From JACCWP01 sp963801045 (GTDB taxonomy: Bacteria; Actinomycetota; Actinomycetes; Propionibacteriales; Nocardioidaceae), in assembly GCA_963801045.1 (NCBI GenBank), contig CAWDDC010000004.1, positions 372,001-436,000 on the forward strand: 64,000 nt of DNA, read 5' to 3'. Under the pieces are notes generated by a model. That model had not been told where the DNA came from and made no database searches. It saw only the letters and a list, made by a program, of their open reading frames with translations. Of the stretch, positions 8,621 to 16,384 are shown piece by piece. Positions within the stretch are counted from its first letter, which is position 1. Every line of letters begins with the position of its first letter. Both the position numbers and the translations under genes were made by a program.

Positions 8621-9064
8621 GTGCGTACGTACAGCCCCAAGCCCGGTGACGTGCAGCGTCAGTGGCACGTCATCGACGCCACCGACGTGGTGCTCGGCCG
8701 GCTCGCCGTGCAGATCGCGACCCTGCTGCGGGGCAAGCACAAGGCGACCTTCGCGCCGCACGTCGACTCGGGCGACTTCGTGGTCGTCGTCAACGCCGGC
8801 AAGATCGCCCTCACCGGCGACAAGCGCGACTCCAAGCTCGCCTACCGGCACTCCGGCTACCCCGGCGGCCTGCGGTCCACCACCGTCGGCGAGCTGCTCG
8901 AGCGCGACCCGCGCAAGGCGGTCGAGAACGCCGTGTGGGGCATGCTGCCCAAGAACCGGCTCAGCCGGCAGCTGATCAAGAAGCTCAAGGTGTACGCCGG
9001 GCCGGAGCACCCGCACGCCGCTCAGCAGCCGCAAGCCTTCGAGATCACCCAGATCGCCCAGTGA
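8621..9064 (+). CDS. rplM: 50S ribosomal protein L13
   Basis: 147 residues, the standard L13 length. L13 is an early-assembly 23S rRNA-binding protein. Recognisable blocks are VRTYSPKPGDVQRQWHVID at the start, VLGRLAVQIATLLRGKHK, HSGYPGG and AVWGMLPKNRLSRQ. I chose GTG 8621 because it has a GAGAAGG site 10 bases upstream and matches the family N-terminus; the frame stays open 26 codons further upstream, but that extension is Arg/Pro-rich and unlike L13. It is followed 29 bases later by rpsI. Confidence 0.97.
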   Translation: MRTYSPKPGDVQRQWHVIDATDVVLGRLAVQIATLLRGKHKATFAPHVDSGDFVVVVNAGKIALTGDKRDSKLAYRHSGYPGGLRSTTVGELLERDPRKAVENAVWGMLPKNRLSRQLIKKLKVYAGPEHPHAAQQPQAFEITQIAQ

Positions 9065-9093
9065 CACTGCCAGCGAGACCGAGGACCGACACC

Positions 9094-9663
9094 GTGGCCG
9101 ACAGCGCCCCCGCACCGACCAGCACCGACACCCCCGAGCCCGACACAGGTGACGTCGCCGGCGCCGCCGACAGCACCGCCGACAGCACCGGCGCCGGCGT
9201 GGAGGGCGAGTCCACGGTCGCGTACAGCTCGGAGAGCGCCGCCGCGCCCGACGCCCCGCCCCGTCCCGCCCACGTCGCCCCCGCCGCCGCCACCGGCCGG
9301 CGCAAGGAGGCGGTCGCCCGGGTGCGCCTGGTCCCCGGCAGCGGTCAGTGGACGATCAACGGCAAGACGCTGGACGAGTACTTCCCGAACAAGGTCCACC
9401 AGCAGACGGTCAACGAGCCGTTCGTGCTCACCGACCTGTCCGACCGCTTCGACGTGGTCGCCCGTATCCACGGCGGCGGCATGACCGGCCAGGCGGGGGC
9501 GCTCCGCCTCGGCATCGCGCGCTCGCTGAACGAGCTCGACGTCGAGGCCAACCGCCCGTCGCTCAAGGGTGCCGGCATGCTCACCCGCGACGCCCGGGTC
9601 AAGGAGCGCAAGAAGGCCGGCCTGAAGAAGGCCCGCAAGGCGCCGCAGTACTCCAAGCGCTGA
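9094..9663 (+). CDS. rpsI: 30S ribosomal protein S9 with N-terminal extension
   Basis: 189 residues. The conserved S9 core starts near residue 64 (TGRRKEAVARVRLVPG), continues through FVLTDLSDRFDV and GGGMTGQAGALRLGIARSL, and ends in the invariant KAPQYSKR tail that reaches the P-site tRNA. The first 60 residues are a low-complexity Ala/Thr/Pro/Asp segment with repeats (DSTADSTGAG). Actinobacterial S9 proteins commonly carry such acidic extensions. GTG 9094 has GAGGA 9 bases upstream. An alternative in-frame GTG at 9061 overlaps the rplM stop but has no such site. Normal operon partner of rplM. Confidence 0.95.
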   Translation: MADSAPAPTSTDTPEPDTGDVAGAADSTADSTGAGVEGESTVAYSSESAAAPDAPPRPAHVAPAAATGRRKEAVARVRLVPGSGQWTINGKTLDEYFPNKVHQQTVNEPFVLTDLSDRFDVVARIHGGGMTGQAGALRLGIARSLNELDVEANRPSLKGAGMLTRDARVKERKKAGLKKARKAPQYSKR

Positions 9664-9670
9664 CCCTCCC

Positions 9671-11032
9671 GTGGGTCGCCTGTTCGGCACCGACGGCATC
9701 CGCGGGCTCGCCAACCGCGACGTCACCGCAGAGACCGCGCTGGACCTGTCGGTCGCCGCTGCCCACGTGCTCGGCGAGGCGGGGGTCTTCGCGGCCCGGC
9801 AGGACCGGCCGCGCCCGCTCGCCGTGGTCGGCAGGGATCCCCGCGCCTCGGGCGAGTTCCTGCAGGCTGCGGTCATCGCCGGGCTGGCCTCCGCGGGTGT
9901 CGACGTGCAGCGGCTGGGCGTGCTGCCCACCCCTGCCGTGGCGTACCTGGTGGCCGAGCTGGACGCCGATCTCGGCGTGATGATCTCGGCCAGCCACAAC
10001 CCGATGGCCGACAACGGGATCAAGTTCCTCGCCCGCGGCGGCCACAAGCTCGCCGACGCCGCCGAGGACGCCATCGAGGCCCGGATGCGCGAGCCGTGGG
10101 CCCGGCCCACCGGGGCGGGTGTCGGCCGGGTGCACCCACCTGAGGGTGCGTGGCGACGCTACGTCGACCACGTCGTCTCCACCGTGCCGCACCGGCTGGA
10201 CGGCCTGGACGTGGTGCTCGACTGCGCCAACGGCGCCGCATCGAGGGTCGCCCCCGCTGCGTTCGCGGCCGCCGGCGCGACCGTGCACACCATCCACGAC
10301 CACACCGACGGCTACTCCATCAACGACGGCTGCGGCTCCACCCATCTCGGTGACCTGCAGGCGGAGGTCCTGCGGGAGCGCGCCGACCTCGGCTTCGCCT
10401 TCGACGGCGACGCCGACCGGTGCCTGGCCGTCGACGCCGGGGGGAACGTGGTCGACGGTGACCAGATCCTCGCGATCCTGGCCTGGGCGGCTCGCGACCG
10501 GGGTGAGCTGGTCGCCGACACCGTCGTCGCCACCGTGATGAGCAACCTCGGCTTCCTGCAGGCGATGGAACAGCTGGGCATCACGGTCGTGCAGACCGCG
10601 GTCGGCGACCGGTACGTCCTCGAGGCGATGCAGGCGGGGCGCTTCGTCCTCGGCGGCGAGCAGTCCGGGCACGTGATCATGGCCCTGCACGCCACCACGG
10701 GCGACGGCCTGCTCACCGCCCTGCACGTGGCGGCGCAGGTCGCGGCCGCCGGGCGCCCGCTGGCCGACCTGGCGGCGATCATGACCCGGCTGCCCCAGGT
10801 GCTGGTCAACGTCTCCGGCGTGGACAAGGCACGGGCCGGCAGCGACCCGGACGTGGCGACCGCGGTCGCCGAGGCCGAGCAGGAGCTCGCCGGCGCCGGG
10901 AGGGTGCTGCTGCGGCCGTCGGGCACCGAGGCGCTCGTCCGGGTGATGGTCGAAGCACCCACTGCCGAGCAGGCCGACGCCGTGGCGCACGGGCTCGCTG
11001 CCGTCGTCGAGCGCGCCCTCACGTTGCGCTAA
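9671..11032 (+). CDS. glmM: Phosphoglucosamine mutase
   Basis: 453-residue alpha-D-phosphohexomutase converting glucosamine-6-P to glucosamine-1-P for UDP-GlcNAc and peptidoglycan. The first residues LFGTDGIRG are the family N-terminus. The phosphoserine loop ISASHNPMADNG has its serine near residue 108. The metal-binding loop is DGDADRC (about 251) and the sugar-binding loop GGEQSGH (about 328). The C-terminal phosphate-binding RPSGTEALVRVMVEA completes the four domains. GTG 9671 is 7 bases after the rpsI stop. The rplM-rpsI-glmM order is standard in actinobacteria. glmS, the preceding pathway step, lies 3 kb downstream. Confidence 0.97.
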   Translation: MGRLFGTDGIRGLANRDVTAETALDLSVAAAHVLGEAGVFAARQDRPRPLAVVGRDPRASGEFLQAAVIAGLASAGVDVQRLGVLPTPAVAYLVAELDADLGVMISASHNPMADNGIKFLARGGHKLADAAEDAIEARMREPWARPTGAGVGRVHPPEGAWRRYVDHVVSTVPHRLDGLDVVLDCANGAASRVAPAAFAAAGATVHTIHDHTDGYSINDGCGSTHLGDLQAEVLRERADLGFAFDGDADRCLAVDAGGNVVDGDQILAILAWAARDRGELVADTVVATVMSNLGFLQAMEQLGITVVQTAVGDRYVLEAMQAGRFVLGGEQSGHVIMALHATTGDGLLTALHVAAQVAAAGRPLADLAAIMTRLPQVLVNVSGVDKARAGSDPDVATAVAEAEQELAGAGRVLLRPSGTEALVRVMVEAPTAEQADAVAHGLAAVVERALTLR

Positions 11033-11061
11033 AGGGCTCGCTGCGGGGTGGTCGCGTCGCC

Positions 11062-11067
11062 TAGCGT
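11062..11067 (+). promoter_or_regulatory. -10 element of first double-GNAT gene, leaderless type
   Basis: TAGCGT followed by 8 bases and the GTG at 11076. No ribosome-binding site is present between them. Confidence 0.55.
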
Positions 11068-11075
11068 GCTGTCAC

Positions 11076-12119
11076 GTGCGGATCAGACTCGTCGACGTCG
11101 CCAGCGACGACGACTTCGCGCGCGCGTACGACGTCTATGCGGCCGCCGACCGGCACGGCCGCCCGTACCCGGTGACCTGGCCCCTCGACGAGGTGAAGGC
11201 GACGTTCCGCACGCCGTCGAGCACCCAGATCGACCGGATGTACGTCGCCGAGGACGGCACCGAGGCGGTGGGGGTCGCCCGGCTGGGGCTCCCGCTCGCG
11301 GACAACCTGCACCTGGCCGAGACCACGGTCTACGTCCGACCTGACCGCTGGCGACGAGGCATCGGTACCGCGCTGGCGGCGCGACTGCGCGCGGAGGCGG
11401 AGGCGGCCGACCGGCGACTCGCGGGCTCCTGGGTGCCCGGCCGGCAGGTGCGCGCCGACGGCGGCCAGGCCGATGCCGCGGGACCGCCGGGTGAGGCCTT
11501 CGCCCGGGCCTGCGGTCTGACCGAGCGCAACACCGACCTGCACCGGGTGCTGCCGCTGCCGGTCGACGACGAGCTGCTCGACCGGCTGGCGGCCGATGCC
11601 GCCCGCCACCACGCGGACTACCGGTTGGTGAGCTTCACCGGCCGGTGCCCCGACCAGTACGCGGCTGCGTACTGCCGGCTCAAGGCCGCGATGCTCGTCG
11701 AGGCGCCGATGGGCGACTCCGAGATGGAGCCGGAGGTCTGGGACGAGCGCCGGCTGCGCGAGGAGGAGGCCGAGCTCGCGGCGATGCGGCGCACCCGGTT
11801 CAGCGTGCTGGCGCTCGACGCGGCGGGCGAGGTGGCGGGCTTCAACGAGCTGCTGCACGCCGAACACGACCCCGGGCGGCTCTGGAACTGGGACACGATG
11901 GTGCTCCCCGCGCACCGCGGCCACCGCCTGGGCATGGCGGTCAAGGTCGCCAACCTGCGCACCGTCGCGCCGGCCCATCCCGAGGCCCACGAGGTGCACA
12001 CCCACAACGCAGTGCAGAACGGCCCGATGATCGCGGTCAACGACCGGTTGGGTTTCGTGCCCGTGGAGCGGGTCGGTGAGTGGCAGGGCCCGGTCGCGGG
12101 CCTGCCGGCGGCGCCGTGA
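11076..12119 (+). CDS. Double-domain GNAT N-acetyltransferase, copy 1
   Basis: 347 residues with two GNAT folds in tandem. The N-terminal domain has the acetyl-CoA loop as VYVRPDRWRRGIGTAL (about 88-103). The C-terminal one has TMVLPAHRGHRLGMAVK (about 273-289) and ends with an NDRLGFVPVE helix typical of GNATs. The substrate is unknown; double-GNAT proteins include mycothiol synthase and antibiotic acetyltransferases, but no specific match is claimed. The next gene is a clear paralogue (shared CPDxxxxxxCRLxxAxLxEAPxGDxEME block) overlapping by 4 bases, so the pair arose by tandem duplication and is translated together. Confidence 0.88.
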   Translation: MRIRLVDVASDDDFARAYDVYAAADRHGRPYPVTWPLDEVKATFRTPSSTQIDRMYVAEDGTEAVGVARLGLPLADNLHLAETTVYVRPDRWRRGIGTALAARLRAEAEAADRRLAGSWVPGRQVRADGGQADAAGPPGEAFARACGLTERNTDLHRVLPLPVDDELLDRLAADAARHHADYRLVSFTGRCPDQYAAAYCRLKAAMLVEAPMGDSEMEPEVWDERRLREEEAELAAMRRTRFSVLALDAAGEVAGFNELLHAEHDPGRLWNWDTMVLPAHRGHRLGMAVKVANLRTVAPAHPEAHEVHTHNAVQNGPMIAVNDRLGFVPVERVGEWQGPVAGLPAAP

Positions 12120-13141
12120 GCCTGCGCATCGTCCCGGTCACGGGCGACGACGAGGCGGAGTACGCCGCCGTGCACGCGGTCCGGGTCGAGGCGTGGCTGC
12201 ACGAGCGGCCGTACGGCGACCTCACCGGCGCGGAGTCCGAACGGGTGCAGCTGGTGCGGCCCAGCACCATCCTCGACACGCAGGTCTGGGCAGCGGTGGA
12301 GGACGGGCGGTTCGTGGGCGCTGCCAGCGTCGGCTGGCCGCTGCTGGACAACACGCACACCGGTGACGTCTCCCTCGCCGTGCTGCCTTCGCAGCGCCGG
12401 CGCGGGGTCGGCACGTCGCTGCTCGACACGGTGCTCGCCGAGGCCGCGCGCAGGGACCGGACCACGCTGTTCGCCGAGACCGACCGGCCGCACGGCGTCG
12501 GGCCGGAGCAGCACGGGGGCACGGCGTTCCTGCGCGCCCGCGGCTTCCGGGTGGGCCTGGAGCAGACGCACTACGCGCTGGGGCTCCCGGTGCCGGACAC
12601 CGACCTGCGACAGCTCGCCGACGAGTCGGCCGGGCCGGCGGAGGGGTACTCCCTGGTCTCGTGGGTCGACAGGTGCCCGGACCGCTGGGCCGAGTCGCTG
12701 TGCCGCCTGCTGACCGCTTTCCTCGCCGAGGCGCCGACCGGTGACCTCGAGATGGAGGAGGAGGTGTGGACGGTGGATCGGCTCCGGGAGAGCGAGCAGC
12801 GCCGGATGGCCCAGGGCCGCACCAGCCAGACCACGGCGGCCGTGGCGCCGGACGGTGCGCTGGCGGGCTACACCGAGCTGGTGGTGGCCGGTGACACCGT
12901 GCGCGGCGGCGCCGTCCAGTCCGGCACGCTGGTGCTCCCGTCCCACCGCGGTCACCGGCTGGGGCTGGCGATGAAGGTGCAGAACCTGCGACGGCTGCAG
13001 GCGGCCGACCCGCGGGACCGGTTGCTGCACACCTGGAACGCGAAGGGCAACGTCGCGATGATCGACGTCAACGCCCGGCTGGGCTTCGAGGCCGTCGAGA
13101 CGTCCGACGGCTGGCACCGGACGCTGGGGGCGGAGCAGTGA
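12116..13141 (+). CDS. Double-domain GNAT N-acetyltransferase, copy 2
   Basis: 341 residues from GTG 12116, which overlaps the upstream stop (GTGA). Both GNAT domains are intact: AVLPSQRRRGVGTSLL in the first and TLVLPSHRGHRLGLAMK in the second, followed by MIDVNARLGFEAVE. It is paralogous to the gene before it across the whole length. Keeping both copies suggests split substrates rather than a passive duplicate. The stop TGA overlaps an ATG that opens an 8-codon frame. Function beyond acetyl-transfer is not inferable. Confidence 0.88.
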   Translation: MSLRIVPVTGDDEAEYAAVHAVRVEAWLHERPYGDLTGAESERVQLVRPSTILDTQVWAAVEDGRFVGAASVGWPLLDNTHTGDVSLAVLPSQRRRGVGTSLLDTVLAEAARRDRTTLFAETDRPHGVGPEQHGGTAFLRARGFRVGLEQTHYALGLPVPDTDLRQLADESAGPAEGYSLVSWVDRCPDRWAESLCRLLTAFLAEAPTGDLEMEEEVWTVDRLRESEQRRMAQGRTSQTTAAVAPDGALAGYTELVVAGDTVRGGAVQSGTLVLPSHRGHRLGLAMKVQNLRRLQAADPRDRLLHTWNAKGNVAMIDVNARLGFEAVETSDGWHRTLGAEQ

Positions 13142-13167
13142 TGGTCGAGATCCGACCGCTGCCCTGA
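13141..13167 (+). pseudogene. Eight-codon micro-frame, possible stub of a third GNAT copy
   Basis: TGATG overlap with copy 2 starts a frame reading MVEIRPLP then stop. The eight residues resemble the start of GNAT proteins, and both upstream copies also begin with a short strand of the form xxRIxPV or xIRLVDV. It may be the truncated first strand of a lost third copy. Chance cannot be excluded with so short a stretch. Confidence 0.3.
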
Positions 13168-13179
13168 GCGCAGCCGCTG

Positions 13180-14142
13180 CTAGCGCTTGCGCAGCCGCAC
13201 CCACCGCACCGTGTGGTCGCCGTCCTTGCGCAGCACCAGCGTCGCCCGGCCGCGGGTCGGCTTGATGTTCGCCTCCAGGTTGGGCCCGTTGATGTCGTCC
13301 CACAGCTGCCGGGCGCGGCCCACCGCCTCCGGCTCGGTGAGCGAGGCGTAGCGACGGAAGTACGACGCCGGGTCGCGGAAGGCCGTGCCGCGCAACCGCA
13401 GGAACCGTTCCACGTACCAGCGCCGGATGTCGTCGGTAGCCGCGTCGACGTAGACCCCGAAATCGAAGAAGTCGCTGATCGCCAGCCCCTGTCGGCCGTC
13501 GCCGCGCACCCGGGCGGGCGCGAGCACGTTCAGTCCCTCGACGATGACGATGTCCGGGCGGTGCAGCACGACCCGGTCGTCGGTGACGTCGTAGACCAGG
13601 TGCGAGTAGACCGGGGCGCTGACCTCGTCGACGCCCGACTTGACCTCCATCACGAACCGCAGCAGCGCGCGCCGGTCGTACGACTCGGGGAAGCCCTTGC
13701 GCTCCAGCAGCCCGCGCTTCTCCAGCTGGGCGTTGGGGAACAGGAAGCCGTCGGTGGTCACCAGCTCGACCCGGGGGTGCTGCGACCACCGGGCGAGCAG
13801 CTCACGCAGCAGCCGGGCCGTCGTGGACTTGCCGACCGCCACCGACCCGGCGATGCCGATGACGAACGGGGTGCGCGGTGGCTGCGGGCGCTCGAGGAAG
13901 CGCTCGGTCGCCCGGTGCAGCTGGGCGGCGTGCCGTACGTGCAGGCTCAGCAGCTCGCTCAGCGGCCGGTAGACCTGCTGCACCTCGTCGAGGTCCAGCG
14001 CGTCGCCGAGGCCGCGGATGCGGTCCAGCTCGGCATCGCTGAGCGCGGAGCCCCAGCCGCCGTCCTGCCCCTCGGACGGTGACGAGGCCAGCCGTGCCCA
14101 CGCGTCACGGTCCAGCTCGACGTACGGTGACGCGTCGGCCAT
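13180..14142 (-). CDS. coaA: Type I pantothenate kinase
   Basis: 320 residues, the usual CoaA length. It phosphorylates pantothenate in the committed step of CoA synthesis. The P-loop is GIAGSVAVGKST (about 95-106). Following family blocks are VTTDGFLFPN, GFPESYD, PVYSHLVYD and VIVEGLNVL. It ends with the typical RGRATLVLRKDGDHTV region. The start is taken at ATG 14142 (MADASPYVELDRDAW fits the family). ATGs at 14151 and 14154 are possible alternatives. Divergent from glmS with only 41 bases between starts, so the two promoters must overlap. Confidence 0.95.
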   Translation of the reverse strand: MADASPYVELDRDAWARLASSPSEGQDGGWGSALSDAELDRIRGLGDALDLDEVQQVYRPLSELLSLHVRHAAQLHRATERFLERPQPPRTPFVIGIAGSVAVGKSTTARLLRELLARWSQHPRVELVTTDGFLFPNAQLEKRGLLERKGFPESYDRRALLRFVMEVKSGVDEVSAPVYSHLVYDVTDDRVVLHRPDIVIVEGLNVLAPARVRGDGRQGLAISDFFDFGVYVDAATDDIRRWYVERFLRLRGTAFRDPASYFRRYASLTEPEAVGRARQLWDDINGPNLEANIKPTRGRATLVLRKDGDHTVRWVRLRKR

Positions 14143-14170
14143 GCCGCACATCATGCCGGGGTGGCCTCGG

Positions 14171-14176
14171 TACCCT
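14171..14176 (+). promoter_or_regulatory. -10 element of glmS, leaderless type
   Basis: TACCCT followed by 7 bases and the ATG at 14184, with no Shine-Dalgarno sequence between. Confidence 0.5.
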
Positions 14177-14183
14177 GACGGCC

Positions 14184-16031
14184 ATGTGCGGGATCGTCGG
14201 GTACGTGGGTGGCCAGCAGGCGCTCGACGTCGTCGTGGACGGCCTGCGGCGGCTGGAGTACCGCGGATACGACTCCGCGGGGGTGGCCCTCGCCGCCGAC
14301 GGCGTCCTGCACTCGGCCAAGCGCGCCGGCAAGCTGGCCAACCTGGACAAGGCACTCGCGCAGGAGCCGCCGCCGCCGGCGACGACCGGCATCGGCCACA
14401 CCCGCTGGGCGACGCACGGCGCGCCCAACGACGTCAACGCCCACCCGCACTCCGACACCGCCAACAGCGTCGCCGTGATCCACAACGGGATCATCGAGAA
14501 CTTCGCCGAGCTGCGGGCCGAGCTGGAGCGGGACGGGCGCGACCTGGTGTCCGAGACCGACACCGAGACGGTGGCGCACCTGCTCGGCGCGGCCCTGCCC
14601 GAGCACGGCGGCAACCTCGCCGACGCGATGCGGTCGGTCTGCCTGCGGCTCGAAGGCGCATTCACCCTGGTGGCGGTCGCCGCCTCCGACCCCGACCGGG
14701 TGGTCGCCGCGCGGCGCAGCTCGCCGCTGGTCGTCGGCCTCGGTGACGGTGAGAACTTCGTCGCCAGTGACGTGTCGGCGTTCATCGCCCACACCCGCGA
14801 GGCGCTGGAGCTCGGCCAGGACCAGGTGGTCGAGGTGACCCGCAACAGCGTCACGGTCACGAACTTCGACGGCTCCCCGTCGCACGGGACGCCCTACCAC
14901 GTCGACTGGGACGCGTCGGCCGCGGAGAAGGGCGGCTACGACTGGTTCATGCTCAAGGAGATCGACGAGCAGCCGCGGGCGATCACCGACACCCTGCTCG
15001 GGCGCCGCAACCCGCAGGGCGCGCTCCAGCTCGACGAGGTGCGGCTGTCCGACGAGGAGCTGCGCGACGTCGACAAGGTGGTGATCATCGCCTGCGGCAC
15101 CGCGTTCTACGCCGGACTGGTGGCGAAGTACGCCATCGAGCACTGGACCCGGCTGCCGTGCGAGGTCGAGCTCGCCTCGGAGTTCCGCTACCGCGACCCG
15201 GTCGTCGACCGCTCCACGCTGGTGGTGGCGATCAGCCAGTCCGGCGAGACCATGGACACCCTGATGGCGATCCGCTACGCGCGGGCCCAGAACGCGCGGG
15301 TGCTGGCGATCTGCAACACCAACGGGTCGACGATCCCGCGCGAGTCCGACGCCGTCATCTACACCCGCGCCGGGCCGGAGATCGCGGTCGCGTCGACCAA
15401 GGGCTTCCTGTCACAGATCGTCGCCTGCTACCTGCTCGGGCTCTACCTCGCGCAGGTGCGCGGCACCAAGTTCGGCGACGAGATCGGGGCCATCCTCGAG
15501 CAGCTGCAGCAGGTGCCGGCGGCCGTGCAACGGGTGCTCGACGGCGCAGAGCAGGTGCGCGCGCTGGCCAGGGAGCTCGCGTCCAGCCGCTCGGTGCTGT
15601 TCCTCGGCCGGCACACCGGGTTCCCGGTTGCGCTGGAGGGTGCGCTCAAGCTCAAGGAGCTCGCCTACCTGCACGCCGAGGGGTTCGCCGCCGGCGAGCT
15701 CAAGCACGGCCCGATCGCACTGATCGAGGAGGGCCTGCCGGTGTTCGTGATCGTGCCGCCACGCGGCCGGGACGCGCTGCACGGCAAGGTCGTCAACAAC
15801 ATCCAGGAGGTACGCGCCCGCGGCGCCCGCACCGTGGTGCTGGTCGAGGAGGGCGACGAGACCGTCGTGGCGTACGCCGACGAGATCATCCGGCTGCCGA
15901 AGGTGCCGACCCTGCTGCAGCCGCTGGTGGCGACGGTGCCGCTGCAGATCTTCGCGTGCGAGGTGGCCACCGTGCTCGGTCACGACGTCGACCAGCCGCG
16001 CAACCTCGCGAAGTCGGTCACCGTCGAGTGA
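14184..16031 (+). CDS. glmS: Glutamine-fructose-6-phosphate aminotransferase (isomerising)
   Basis: 615 residues. It makes glucosamine-6-P from fructose-6-P and glutamine, the first step of the hexosamine pathway (GlmM is encoded 3 kb upstream). The catalytic Cys follows Met1 in MCGIVGYVG, so the start is certain. The glutaminase domain has GIGHTRWATHG and HNGIIENF. Two SIS sugar-isomerase domains follow (ISQSGETMDTL about 353; LGRHTGFPVALEGALKLKE about 477) and the C-terminus is the expected NLAKSVTVE. First gene of a seven-gene chain in which each start overlaps the previous stop by 4 bases. No glmS ribozyme fold was seen upstream; the gap is only 41 bases. Confidence 0.98.
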   Translation: MCGIVGYVGGQQALDVVVDGLRRLEYRGYDSAGVALAADGVLHSAKRAGKLANLDKALAQEPPPPATTGIGHTRWATHGAPNDVNAHPHSDTANSVAVIHNGIIENFAELRAELERDGRDLVSETDTETVAHLLGAALPEHGGNLADAMRSVCLRLEGAFTLVAVAASDPDRVVAARRSSPLVVGLGDGENFVASDVSAFIAHTREALELGQDQVVEVTRNSVTVTNFDGSPSHGTPYHVDWDASAAEKGGYDWFMLKEIDEQPRAITDTLLGRRNPQGALQLDEVRLSDEELRDVDKVVIIACGTAFYAGLVAKYAIEHWTRLPCEVELASEFRYRDPVVDRSTLVVAISQSGETMDTLMAIRYARAQNARVLAICNTNGSTIPRESDAVIYTRAGPEIAVASTKGFLSQIVACYLLGLYLAQVRGTKFGDEIGAILEQLQQVPAAVQRVLDGAEQVRALARELASSRSVLFLGRHTGFPVALEGALKLKELAYLHAEGFAAGELKHGPIALIEEGLPVFVIVPPRGRDALHGKVVNNIQEVRARGARTVVLVEEGDETVVAYADEIIRLPKVPTLLQPLVATVPLQIFACEVATVLGHDVDQPRNLAKSVTVE

Positions 16032-16384
16032 TCGTCGGCGTGGGCATCGACGTCGTCGACGTGGCCCGGTTCGGGCAGACGCTGGAGCGCACGCCCGGAC
16101 TGCGTACCCGGCTGTTCACCGCGCACGAGGCGGACCGCCCGGTCGCCTCGCTGGCGGCCCGGTTCGCTGCCAAGGAGGCGCTGGCCAAGGCACTGGGCGC
16201 GCCCGCCGGGCTGCACTGGGTCGACGCCGAGGTCGTGACCGCGGACGACGGCCGCCCGCACCTCGCGCTCTCCGGAGCGGTGGCGGCGCGGGCGGCCGAC
16301 GTCGGTGCCGTGCACGTGCACGTGTCGCTGTCGCACGACGCCGGCATCGCGTCGGCGGTGGTGGTGCTGGAGAGCGGCCCGTGA
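16028..16384 (+). CDS. acpS: Holo-[acyl-carrier-protein] synthase
   Basis: 118-residue AcpS, which transfers 4'-phosphopantetheine from CoA to acyl carrier protein. The magnesium-binding motif GIDVVDVARF is at residues 5-14 and the second motif RFAAKEALAKAL (about 50-61) holds the conserved FxxKEA(L/I). The end of the protein has VHVHVSLSHD, as in the family. GTG 16028 overlaps the glmS stop by 4 bases. CoaA (CoA synthesis), AcpS and Nnr form a cofactor-centred cluster. Confidence 0.95.
   Translation: MIVGVGIDVVDVARFGQTLERTPGLRTRLFTAHEADRPVASLAARFAAKEALAKALGAPAGLHWVDAEVVTADDGRPHLALSGAVAARAADVGAVHVHVSLSHDAGIASAVVVLESGP

Noticed and set aside
9061..9093. Alternative rpsI start at GTG 9061
   Set aside because: It would overlap the rplM stop but lacks a ribosome-binding site; GTG 9094 has GAGGA at good spacing.
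14143..14183. glmS ribozyme or leader riboswitch
   Set aside because: Only 41 bases separate coaA and glmS starts, far too short for the ribozyme fold.
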